Of a stretch of DNA of 33,419 nt, positions 1 to 7,717 are shown piece by piece. This DNA comes from an uncultured Clostridia bacterium. Its GTDB lineage: Bacteria; Bacillota; Clostridia; Christensenellales; Borkfalkiaceae. The position numbers and the translations under genes were made by a program. The notes beneath the pieces are model-generated. The model made no database searches. It worked only from the letters and a program-made list of their open reading frames with translations, and had not been told where the DNA came from. The DNA is taken from positions 1 to 33,419 of the forward strand of contig CAMGEK010000009.1 in NCBI GenBank assembly GCA_946055105.1. Reading direction: 5' to 3'. Position 1 is the first letter of the stretch, and each line of letters begins with the position of its first letter.

Positions 1-130
1 GCCCGCCCTTGCGGCGCGTTTCCGAACGGGACGTACATAGCCCGCCCTTGCGGCGCTTTTTTGAACGGGACGTACATAGCCCGCCCTTGCGGCGCGTTTC
101 CGAACGGGACGTACATAGCCCGCCCTTGCG
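1..130. repeat. Tandem direct repeat, 39-bp unit (gcccgcccttgcggcgcgtttccgaacgggacgtacata), about 3.3 copies
   Basis: Copies begin at 1, 40, 79 and 118 with constant 39-bp period; second copy has a variant 'gcgcttttttgaacggg'. May continue upstream of the window. Confidence 0.95.
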
Positions 131-147
131 GCGGCGCACGTACCGAT

Positions 148-1581
148 ATGATGTCCCTGAAAAAAATCCGTCTGTTTTTTACGGGAAGGCTGTTTCCCTG
201 CGCGCTCGCGCTTCTCGTCGCGGCGGCCTGCATCGTTTCGCTTTCCGTCTATCTTCCCTCCGCGCTTCTGCCGCTCACGGCGGCGGAACGCCTTTTTTCG
301 CTCGCGGCGGGTTTGCGTCTCCTACGCACGGAAGAACGGGCGGAATCGCGCGCATCCGCGCTTCTGCTCCTGCTCCTTCTGCCCTGGACGGGCGCGGTCG
401 TCTGTTTTCTGCGCCGTCCGAAAAAGACCGAAGGCTATCCTCCGCACCCCTTTTCCTGCGCCGACGCGCGCTTTTCCGCCTATGCGCGGCTCTGCGAAAG
501 CGGTTGCGGCTTAAAACCGGGGTTCGCTCGCTCTGCGGAATACTTTCCCGACGGAAAAAAGGCGTACCCGCGCCTGCTCAACGACCTTGCCGCCGCGCGG
601 CGGTTCGTCTGGATGGAATACTACATCGTGGAGGACGGCGTGTTCTGGCGTTCCGTCCTTTCGTTGCTCGAACGGAAAGCGCGGGAGGGGCTGGACGTCC
701 GTCTCGTGTACGACGATTTCGGCTGCGCCCTGACCATGCCCCGCGGATTTCAAAAAAAGTTGGAGAAAAAGGGGATCAAAACGCATTGTTTTTCCCGTCT
801 GCGCGTCACCCGACCGGGCGAGATCAATCACCGCAACCACGCCAAATGCACCGTGATCGACGGTTTCATCGCGTACACGGGCGGCATGAACGTCGCCGAC
901 GAATATATCGGAGAAAAAATCTGTTACGGGCATTGGAAGGACGACGCCGTGCGTCTGACGGGTGCGCCCGCGCTGGAATTCGCGCGTTCGTTCGCCGAAC
1001 GGCAGGGCGTACCGCTCCCGCCTTGCAAAACCGCCGAGGACGGCGCGATCGCATGCGTTCCCTTCCGCGATCAACCGGAGGGCGGCAACCGGCGCGTCTG
1101 CGCCGCGCTCTATCGGACGCTCTTCGCGTCCGCGCAACGGACGCTCTTCGTGCATACGCCCTATCTCGCTCCCGACGAAAAGATCTTTTCGGCGCTCGCG
1201 GACGCCGCGGCGGCGGGCGCGGACGTGAGAATCATGATCCCGCACGTCTCCGATCATGCCGCCGTGTTCGCGCTGTCGCGCCGCTATGCGCGCAAGCTCG
1301 CCCGAAAAGGCGTAAAAGTGCGCGAATACGAGCCGGGATTTTTACACGCCAAGAGCGTCGTCTGCGACGGGAAATACGCCGTCGTCGGCTCGTATAACCT
1401 CGACTTCCGCAGTCTCTACCTGCAATACGAATGCGGCGCGCTCGTCTCCGACGAGTCCTTCGCCGCGTCCGTGGAGCGTTCCTTTCTCGACGCATGGGAA
1501 CAGAGCGTACCCGTTCCGGAAATCACCTTTCGGGAACGGCTGCTGCTGTTGGCGGCAGTTCCGCTCGCCCCGCTGATGTAA
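148..1581 (+). CDS. cls: Cardiolipin synthase-like phospholipase D family protein
   Basis: Two N-terminal TM segments and two HKD motifs (HAKCTVID and HAKSVVCD). Start taken as MMSLKKIRLFF after the 39-bp repeats rather than the upstream ATG at 61. Confidence 0.88.
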   Translation: MMSLKKIRLFFTGRLFPCALALLVAAACIVSLSVYLPSALLPLTAAERLFSLAAGLRLLRTEERAESRASALLLLLLLPWTGAVVCFLRRPKKTEGYPPHPFSCADARFSAYARLCESGCGLKPGFARSAEYFPDGKKAYPRLLNDLAAARRFVWMEYYIVEDGVFWRSVLSLLERKAREGLDVRLVYDDFGCALTMPRGFQKKLEKKGIKTHCFSRLRVTRPGEINHRNHAKCTVIDGFIAYTGGMNVADEYIGEKICYGHWKDDAVRLTGAPALEFARSFAERQGVPLPPCKTAEDGAIACVPFRDQPEGGNRRVCAALYRTLFASAQRTLFVHTPYLAPDEKIFSALADAAAAGADVRIMIPHVSDHAAVFALSRRYARKLARKGVKVREYEPGFLHAKSVVCDGKYAVVGSYNLDFRSLYLQYECGALVSDESFAASVERSFLDAWEQSVPVPEITFRERLLLLAAVPLAPLM

Positions 1582-1721
1582 AGCGAAGAGAATCCGAACG
1601 AACTACAACGTCGGAGAAAACGGAAATACCGACCGCCGCTTGCAAGGTCCGTCCGCGGCGTACCGCAAGGACGCCCTCCGCGAATTTTATTCCGCAAAAA
1701 AATCAACCTCAGGAGAAAAAT

Positions 1722-2255
1722 ATGAAACTTTTAATCGCTTCCGACGTTCACGGCTCCGCCTATTACTGCAAATTATTGGAAGAGACGTTCCGTCGCACGG
1801 GCGCGGAAAAACTGCTCCTCCTCGGAGATCTGCTCTATCACGGCGCGAGAAACGCTCTGCCCCGCGAATACGATACGGTCGCATGCGCGAAAATTCTCAA
1901 CGGACTCAAAGAGAACGTTCTCTGCGTGCGCGGAAATTGCGACAGCGAAGTGGATCAGATGGTGCTCGAATTTCCGATCATGGCGGAATCCGCGCTTGTA
2001 TGGCTCGGTCGTCCCGTCTACGCGACGCACGGACACAAAACACCCGCCTGCCTGAGCGACGGAGACGTTCTGCTCAACGGACATTTCCACGTTCCCGCGT
2101 TCGAGCGGCGCGAAAATTATTGGTACGTGAATTGCGGTTCCGTCTCCATTCCCAAGGAAAATTCCCCCCATTCCTGTATCCTCGCGGACGGCGGTAACCT
2201 GCAATGGATCGACCTCGAAACGGGAGAGGTCTTTCTGAACGCGACCTTATCGTAA
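1722..2255 (+). CDS. YfcE/MJ0936-type metallophosphoesterase
   Basis: MKLLIASDVHGS, LLLGDLLYHG, VRGNCDS, THGHK, NGHFHVP motifs; RBS AGGAGAAAAAT before ATG 1722. Confidence 0.9.
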   Translation: MKLLIASDVHGSAYYCKLLEETFRRTGAEKLLLLGDLLYHGARNALPREYDTVACAKILNGLKENVLCVRGNCDSEVDQMVLEFPIMAESALVWLGRPVYATHGHKTPACLSDGDVLLNGHFHVPAFERRENYWYVNCGSVSIPKENSPHSCILADGGNLQWIDLETGEVFLNATLS

Positions 2256-2288
2256 AAAAATATCAAAAAAAAATCTTTCAAAAAGGTC

Positions 2289-2317
2289 TTGACAAAACCG
2301 CTCCGAACGAATACAAT
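2289..2317 (+). promoter_or_regulatory. Sigma-A-type promoter TTGACA-17-TACAAT
   Basis: TTGACA 2289-2294, 17-bp spacer, TACAAT 2312-2317, upstream of the 75-aa ORF with AAAGGAG RBS. Confidence 0.85.
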
Positions 2318-2344
2318 GACAGTATCAAATGAAAGGAGTTTTTT

Positions 2345-2572
2345 ATGGATAAGTGGTTTCATTCACAGGATAAACTCATTCAGGTACTCTTACTGTTCAT
2401 TCCCGTCGTCAACTACGTCGTGGAAATCCTCGTAAGATGGTCCGCGTTTTTGAGAAAGGGCGGAGCGGTGAGACTCGTCGTCTGTATCGTCGTCACCCTT
2501 CCTTCCGGAATTATCGTCGGTTGGTTGGACGCGATCTGGACTCTGCTCTTCAATAAACTGCTTCTCGAATAA
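2345..2572 (+). CDS. Small two-TM hypothetical membrane protein (75 aa)
   Basis: Own promoter, RBS (aaaggag) and terminator; two hydrophobic segments. Confidence 0.75.
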   Translation: MDKWFHSQDKLIQVLLLFIPVVNYVVEILVRWSAFLRKGGAVRLVVCIVVTLPSGIIVGWLDAIWTLLFNKLLLE

Positions 2573-2581
2573 CGATCGGAG

Positions 2582-2620
2582 AAAAGCCGCCGTTCGCACA
2601 GTGCGAACGGCGGCTTTTTT
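2582..2620 (+). terminator. Rho-independent terminator
   Basis: GCCGCCGTTCGCAC/GTGCGAACGGCGGC stem (2586-2599/2601-2614) then T6. Confidence 0.93.
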
Positions 2621-2700
2621 ACGCTTTTATACGCTTTTTTCCGACCGATGAAACGGTCTCCGATTTCATTCGGTTTACCGCGCGCGATCCGACGCAATCC

Positions 2701-3771
2701 TCAAAGATCGAACGCGATCGCGGTCAGATCGTCGTCGAACGTGCCACAGAACGCGGTCAGCTCCGCTTTCAGACGCTCGATGAAATGCTCGGCGTTGTAC
2801 GATCTCTGTAAAATCGCCTCGATCCGATCGAGCGAAAACTGTTCGCCCGCGTCGTTCTTGCTCTCGATCGTTCCGTCCGTCAACAACACGAGAACGTCTC
2901 CTTTGCGGTAGCCGATCAGTCTGTCCTCGTATTCAAAATCGGGAATCCAATTGGACACGGGCGGGGAATTCATGACGATCTCGTCGATTCCCATGCCGCT
3001 TTTAAGCAGAATGGGCGCGTTGTGCCCCGCCACCGAATAGCAGATTTCGCGCTTTTCGCGGTCGAGCCGCACCGCAGCCGCCGTGACGTAAGAGGTCTCG
3101 TCGAGATTGAGTTCCTGAAATTTCGCGTTCAGTCTGCGGATCGCCCGCGCAGGCGACGGTTCGCTCCTGTCCCACCCCGCTTTGACGAACGCGGAGAGCA
3201 TGCCCGCGGAAATTCCCTTCCCCGATACGTCCGCGATGACGCCCACCGTGTCCCCGTCGACTTCGTACACGTCGGGCAGATCGCCGCCGATCTCGCGGCA
3301 AGGAATATACATAAACGAATAGGGAACCGCGCCCCCGCTCTTTGCGGGCGGAAGCAGACGCTGCTGAATGTCCTGCGCGGAGTGCATTTCCCGCGCGATC
3401 TCCATTTCGTAGGCGTTATCCACGACGCCGAGATAGTATTTGCCGAGCGGCTTGACCTTAATGCGGAGCGCGACGTTTTTTTCCCCGCTCTCCCCGCTCT
3501 TCATGATGAGATTGCGGAACGCGAGCCCGTTCCCGCCGATCGCGTCTGCGAACAGATTGCGCACGGGGCAGTAGGCGCATTTGATCCCCGCGCCGCACTT
3601 TCCGTCCTGCTCGCCGCAGCCTACGACGTCGCGCAGGCTTCCCCGCCCTCTCTGCGCGGCGGGGAAATAGTCGCGGAACGCCTTGTTGGCATAGCGCACT
3701 TTGAAATTTTTATCCACGACGATCGCCGCCGTCGGAATATGATTGAGCACGCTCCTGTACAAATTCGACAT
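2701..3771 (-). CDS. PAS domain plus PP2C (SpoIIE/RsbU-like) serine phosphatase
   Basis: PAS-like N-terminus (IPTAAIVVDKNFKVRYANKAFRDYF), four-cysteine cluster, then AREMHSAQDIQQRLLPP, IGGDLPDVYEV, VIADVSGKGISAGM, LLTDGTIES, DDDLTAIAF. Confidence 0.9.
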   Translation of the reverse strand: MSNLYRSVLNHIPTAAIVVDKNFKVRYANKAFRDYFPAAQRGRGSLRDVVGCGEQDGKCGAGIKCAYCPVRNLFADAIGGNGLAFRNLIMKSGESGEKNVALRIKVKPLGKYYLGVVDNAYEMEIAREMHSAQDIQQRLLPPAKSGGAVPYSFMYIPCREIGGDLPDVYEVDGDTVGVIADVSGKGISAGMLSAFVKAGWDRSEPSPARAIRRLNAKFQELNLDETSYVTAAAVRLDREKREICYSVAGHNAPILLKSGMGIDEIVMNSPPVSNWIPDFEYEDRLIGYRKGDVLVLLTDGTIESKNDAGEQFSLDRIEAILQRSYNAEHFIERLKAELTAFCGTFDDDLTAIAFDL

Positions 3772-3772
3772 T

Positions 3773-4642
3773 TCAACCTCTGAAAATTTTCAACCCTCCG
3801 GGGACGACCGTCGCGCCCAGCCTGTCCGCCTCGTAAATTTCCCCGTCGTACTGCGCGAACCGCACGTCGTCGGGACAGATCTCCGCGCGCGTGCAAAGCA
3901 CGTGGCGGGTAAACGGCAGAGCGAGCACCTTTCCGCGCATCAGCTTCACCAATGCGCCCGGAATTTTACTCCGCTTCGGACAATCCACCACCACAAGATC
4001 GAGCAAGCCGTCCGAAATACCCGCGGGCGGGCAGAGCGGAATCCCGCCGCCCAACCGACTTCCGTTGCACACCGCGGCGATCAGCGCGGTATGCTCCCGC
4101 CGCTCTCCGTCGACTTCGACGCGGATTTTACAGCCGCGGTACTTCGCCAGCGAAACGAGCAGACTGATAAAATATTTCGTCTTTGCGCGAAACCGCTTCA
4201 TGCGCTCGCACCGTCTCAGAATATCGACGTCTATGCCCAGCCCCGCGATATTCAGCGCGCGCCGCCCGTCGTCGAACAGGATATAGTCGGTCGGCTTCGC
4301 CTCTCCTCCGAGAATGAGTTCGAGCGCCTTTTCTCCGCGGGGAATTCGCGCGGAAGCGGCGAAATCGTTGCCCGTGCCCGCAGGAATGACGCCGAGCGTA
4401 CATTCTTCAACGCAAGTCAGTCCGTTCAGCACGTCGTTGATCGCGCCGTCGCCGCCCATGACGCAGATCTCGCGTTCTCCCTCTTCGGTCAGGCGACGGG
4501 CGCACTCCGTCGCGTCGCCCTTGCGTTCGGTATAGAGGAACCGGTGCGGCGTTCCGCTCTCGCAAAGACGCGATTGCACCTTTCTGAAAATCTTTTTCCC
4601 CTTTCCGCGCAGCGCCCGCGGCGTAACGATGACGTTCAGCAT
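3773..4642 (-). CDS. Diacylglycerol kinase family lipid kinase (DgkB/YegS-like)
   Basis: MGGDGAINDVLNGL, GVIPAGTGNDFA, ICNGSRLGGG-like; start placed at MLNVIVTP (4642). Confidence 0.9.
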   Translation of the reverse strand: MLNVIVTPRALRGKGKKIFRKVQSRLCESGTPHRFLYTERKGDATECARRLTEEGEREICVMGGDGAINDVLNGLTCVEECTLGVIPAGTGNDFAASARIPRGEKALELILGGEAKPTDYILFDDGRRALNIAGLGIDVDILRRCERMKRFRAKTKYFISLLVSLAKYRGCKIRVEVDGERREHTALIAAVCNGSRLGGGIPLCPPAGISDGLLDLVVVDCPKRSKIPGALVKLMRGKVLALPFTRHVLCTRAEICPDDVRFAQYDGEIYEADRLGATVVPGGLKIFRG

Positions 4643-4693
4643 ACGTTCCCTTTCCCCCGTCCGCTCGCGCGGATTCCGTATCATAACGAAAAT

Positions 4694-4745
4694 ATTATAT
4701 AACATTCCGCAAGGAATTGCAATTTTTTTCGCGATTTGTTATACT
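4694..4745. promoter_or_regulatory. Divergent promoter pair sharing one -35 hexamer
   Basis: ATTATA (minus TATAAT) 4694-4699, 17 bp, TTGCAA 4717-4722 (self-complementary), 17 bp, TATACT 4740-4745. Confidence 0.75.
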
Positions 4746-4776
4746 GTTTTCGGAAATTTTTCATCAAGAGGACTAC

Positions 4777-6138
4777 ATGAACGCGATCATTCCCGAAAAC
4801 CTGAAACGGTTGGCGGATTTCTGTCCCGAACCTCTCTATCTCGTAGGCGGCAGCGTGCGGGATTATCTGTGCGGCTTTCCCGTCGGCGCGGACGCGGACT
4901 GGGATCTCTGTTCCCCCGCGACGGAGGACGAATTTCTGCGCGCCGCCGAACGGGCGGGTTGCACCGTCAGAAGCGTCTATCGCAACACCGGAACGGTCAA
5001 GCTCACCGCGCCCGACGGCGCGGGTTACGAGTTTACCCGCTTCCGCTCGGACAAATACGTCCGCGGCGTACATGCCCCGTCCGAAATTACGTTCACCTCG
5101 GACATGGGGGTGGACGCGCGCCGCCGCGATTTTACCTGCAACGCCGTCTATTACGACGTCGCCCGCGAACGGTTCGTCGATCCGCTCGGCGGAAGGGAGG
5201 ATATCGCGAATCGGAAACTTCGGACGGTCGCGCCCGCGAAGAAGGTATTCGGCGAGGACGGGCTTCGGCTCATGCGTCTGTGTCGTTTCGCGGCGCAACT
5301 CGGCTTTTCTCCCGACGAGGAATGTCTCTTCGGCGCGAAAGAACACGCCGCGCTCGTGCAGGACGTCGTGCCCGAACGCGTCTTTACGGAACTTACGCAC
5401 GTTCTCCTCGCCGACGGAAAACACGGTCTTTCCGACGGTCCGTACCGCGGACTCGCCCTGCTCCGCGAGACGGGCGTGCTCCCGTTCGTCCTGCCCGAAC
5501 TCGCGCTCGGACAGGACATGGCGCAACGGAGCGATTTTCACGCCTACGACGTGCTCGAACACACCTTCCGCTGCGTGCGGTACGCCCCGCGCGAAATCCG
5601 CTACGCCGCGCTCCTTCACGACGCGGGAAAACCGTTCTGCATGAAACGGGACGGAAATTTTCACGCGCACCCCGCCGAGGGCGCGCGGATCGCACGGGAA
5701 ATCCTGTCGCGGCTGAAAGCGCCGAACAGACTGACGGAAGAGACGGAAAAGCTCGTTCTTTTGCATATGGTCGATTTCGACTGCCGCATGCGGGAGAGCA
5801 AAGTGCGGCTGACGATCGCGGAAAACGCCTCTTTGCTTCCCCGTCTTCTGGCGCTCAAACAGGCGGACTTCTCCGCCTGCAAAGACGACCTCTCCCCCGC
5901 GCCGACGGTCGTCAAGTGGAAGCGGATTCTTTCGGAAATGAGAGCGGAGAACGCGCCGACGACGGTCGCGGAGCTCGACGTAAACGGCGCGGAGCTCATC
6001 GCGCTCGGCGTTCTTCCCCGCAGAACGGGCGAGGCGCTTCACGAGCTTCTCCGCTTCGCCGCCCTCGACGGAACGCGCAACCGCAAACACGTTCTGCTCG
6101 CGCGGGCGAAAAAATTTTTTACGGAGGTATCGTCTTGA
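4777..6138 (+). CDS. cca: CCA tRNA nucleotidyltransferase / poly(A) polymerase family with HD domain
   Basis: LVGGSVRDYLCG, DADWDLCSPAT, RRDFTCNAVYYD, RLMRLCRFAAQLGF, LLHDAGKP. Confidence 0.93.
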   Translation: MNAIIPENLKRLADFCPEPLYLVGGSVRDYLCGFPVGADADWDLCSPATEDEFLRAAERAGCTVRSVYRNTGTVKLTAPDGAGYEFTRFRSDKYVRGVHAPSEITFTSDMGVDARRRDFTCNAVYYDVARERFVDPLGGREDIANRKLRTVAPAKKVFGEDGLRLMRLCRFAAQLGFSPDEECLFGAKEHAALVQDVVPERVFTELTHVLLADGKHGLSDGPYRGLALLRETGVLPFVLPELALGQDMAQRSDFHAYDVLEHTFRCVRYAPREIRYAALLHDAGKPFCMKRDGNFHAHPAEGARIAREILSRLKAPNRLTEETEKLVLLHMVDFDCRMRESKVRLTIAENASLLPRLLALKQADFSACKDDLSPAPTVVKWKRILSEMRAENAPTTVAELDVNGAELIALGVLPRRTGEALHELLRFAALDGTRNRKHVLLARAKKFFTEVSS

Positions 6139-7283
6139 CGAACGTACTGCTCGTTCTTTTAATCTTACTCGTCTGCCTGTGTCTGGTTCTGCTCTGCGTT
6201 CTCCTCGCCCGCTGCCGCGGCTCGGGCAACCGCGCGGCGGAGGAATCCATTCGTCGGATCGAAGAAAAAACGGACGCGATCGGCAACCTCTCCGACTATA
6301 CGGCGCGCGCGACGGACAATCTCAACCGCACGACGGAGGCGCGGCTCAACAACATTCAGGCGCGGCTCGCGGACGACATGAAATACATCGTAGACGCCAA
6401 CGCGCGCAATCTCGAACGGATTCGCGGCACCGTGGACGAAAAGCTCACCGCTTCTCTCGACGGCAAGCTCTCCGAAAGCTACGCGCGCATCTCCGAACGG
6501 CTGGAAAATATGTATAAAAGCGTCGGGGAAATGAAGAGTCTCGCCGACAACGTTTCGGACATCAAACGGGTGTTCACCAACGTAAAACTGCGGGGCACGT
6601 GGGGGGAAGCGCAGCTCGAAACGCTGCTCGAACAGATGCTCGCGCCCGACCAGTTCCGCGCGAGCGTCAAACTCAACCCGCTCGACAACTCGCTCGTCGA
6701 TTTCGCGGTGCTCCTGCCCGCCCGCGACGGGGAGACGGTCTTTCTTCCCATCGACAGTAAGTTCCCCGTGGAAGAGTACGACCGTCTTTGCCTTTCGTCC
6801 GAACGCGGCGACAAGGAGGGCGAAGAACGCGCGCGGAAAAATCTCGAACGCGCGGTCAGAATTCAGGCGGATTCGATTGCGAAAAAATATATCCTGCCCC
6901 CCGTCACGACCGATTTCGCAGTCATGTATCTGCCGCTCGAAGGGCTGTACGCGGAAGTCCTGCGCATGCAGGGACTCGGCGATTTTCTGCGCGCGAAACG
7001 CGTCATGGCGTGCGGTCCGACCAACCTCGGCGCGCTTTTATCCACGTTGCAGACGGGATTCCGCACCGCCGCCATCGAAAAACGGTCGGGAGAACTGCGC
7101 CAGACGCTCGCCGCGTTTCGCGCCGATTTTGAAAAGTTCGCGGAATTGCTGGAAAAAACGCGAAAAAAGTTGCAGGAAGCGCAGGACAGCATCGACGGCG
7201 CGAGCCGAAAGACGCAGACCATCGGCAGAAAACTCTCCTCTTTCCGCGGCGCGGAGGGCGACGGCACGCCTGCGGAAGAGTGA
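6135..7283 (+). CDS. rmuC: DNA recombination protein RmuC
   Basis: N-terminal TM, coiled coil, then LRGTWGEAQLETLLEQML, IDSKFPVEEY, KKYILPPVTTDFAVMYLPLEGLYAEV, GPTNLGALLSTLQTGF. TTG start overlaps the cca stop (TTGA). Confidence 0.93.
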   Translation: MTNVLLVLLILLVCLCLVLLCVLLARCRGSGNRAAEESIRRIEEKTDAIGNLSDYTARATDNLNRTTEARLNNIQARLADDMKYIVDANARNLERIRGTVDEKLTASLDGKLSESYARISERLENMYKSVGEMKSLADNVSDIKRVFTNVKLRGTWGEAQLETLLEQMLAPDQFRASVKLNPLDNSLVDFAVLLPARDGETVFLPIDSKFPVEEYDRLCLSSERGDKEGEERARKNLERAVRIQADSIAKKYILPPVTTDFAVMYLPLEGLYAEVLRMQGLGDFLRAKRVMACGPTNLGALLSTLQTGFRTAAIEKRSGELRQTLAAFRADFEKFAELLEKTRKKLQEAQDSIDGASRKTQTIGRKLSSFRGAEGDGTPAEE

Positions 7284-7364
7284 GCGCGGTAAGCTTCAAG
7301 GCGGCTTTTTCGCATGCGGAAGAGTGAGTTTATGAATAAAATCAGGAAAAATATCGGCAACGGC

Positions 7365-7393
7365 TTGCTTTTCCGTAAATTTTATCATATAAT
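7365..7393 (+). promoter_or_regulatory. Sigma-A-type promoter TTGCTT-17-TATAAT
   Basis: TTGCTT 7365-7370, TATAAT 7388-7393; ends 6 bp before ATG 7400. Confidence 0.65.
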
Positions 7394-7399
7394 GGAACT

Positions 7400-7708
7400 A
7401 TGAAACGGCTTGTCAAAATCAACGAAGAAAAGGACGGATTTGCCCTTCCGACGGAAGCGTTCGGAGAGGGAACGCGCGTTCAGGGCGGCGTAAAGCGCGC
7501 GCTGGGCAACGCGATTCGCGTGGAGAGCGGAGGACGGTACAAACTGTTCACCGACGGTTGCGATTATATTAAAATTCACGCGGGAGACGGCTTTTTCAAA
7601 TGGGCGCGCGGCGAAACTCCCTTCCGAGGCGGAGAGATCTTTCTCGCGGAAGCGCCGGGAGAATACGAAGTGAACGGCGTCTGCGTCTTTACCGTCGTTC
7701 GGGAATGA
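7400..7708 (+). CDS. Hypothetical protein (102 aa)
   Basis: Compact ORF between a promoter-like element and the downstream 781-aa ORF; no family recognised. Confidence 0.7.
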   Translation: MKRLVKINEEKDGFALPTEAFGEGTRVQGGVKRALGNAIRVESGGRYKLFTDGCDYIKIHAGDGFFKWARGETPFRGGEIFLAEAPGEYEVNGVCVFTVVRE

Positions 7709-7717
7709 GGTAACGTT

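Noticed and set aside
1-130. CRISPR array or protein repeat domain at the window start
   Set aside because: Continuous 39-bp head-to-tail repeat without spacers; coding status left open.
4681-6090. 469-aa minus-strand ORF antisense to cca
   Set aside because: Mirrored-frame artefact over a clear CCA transferase.
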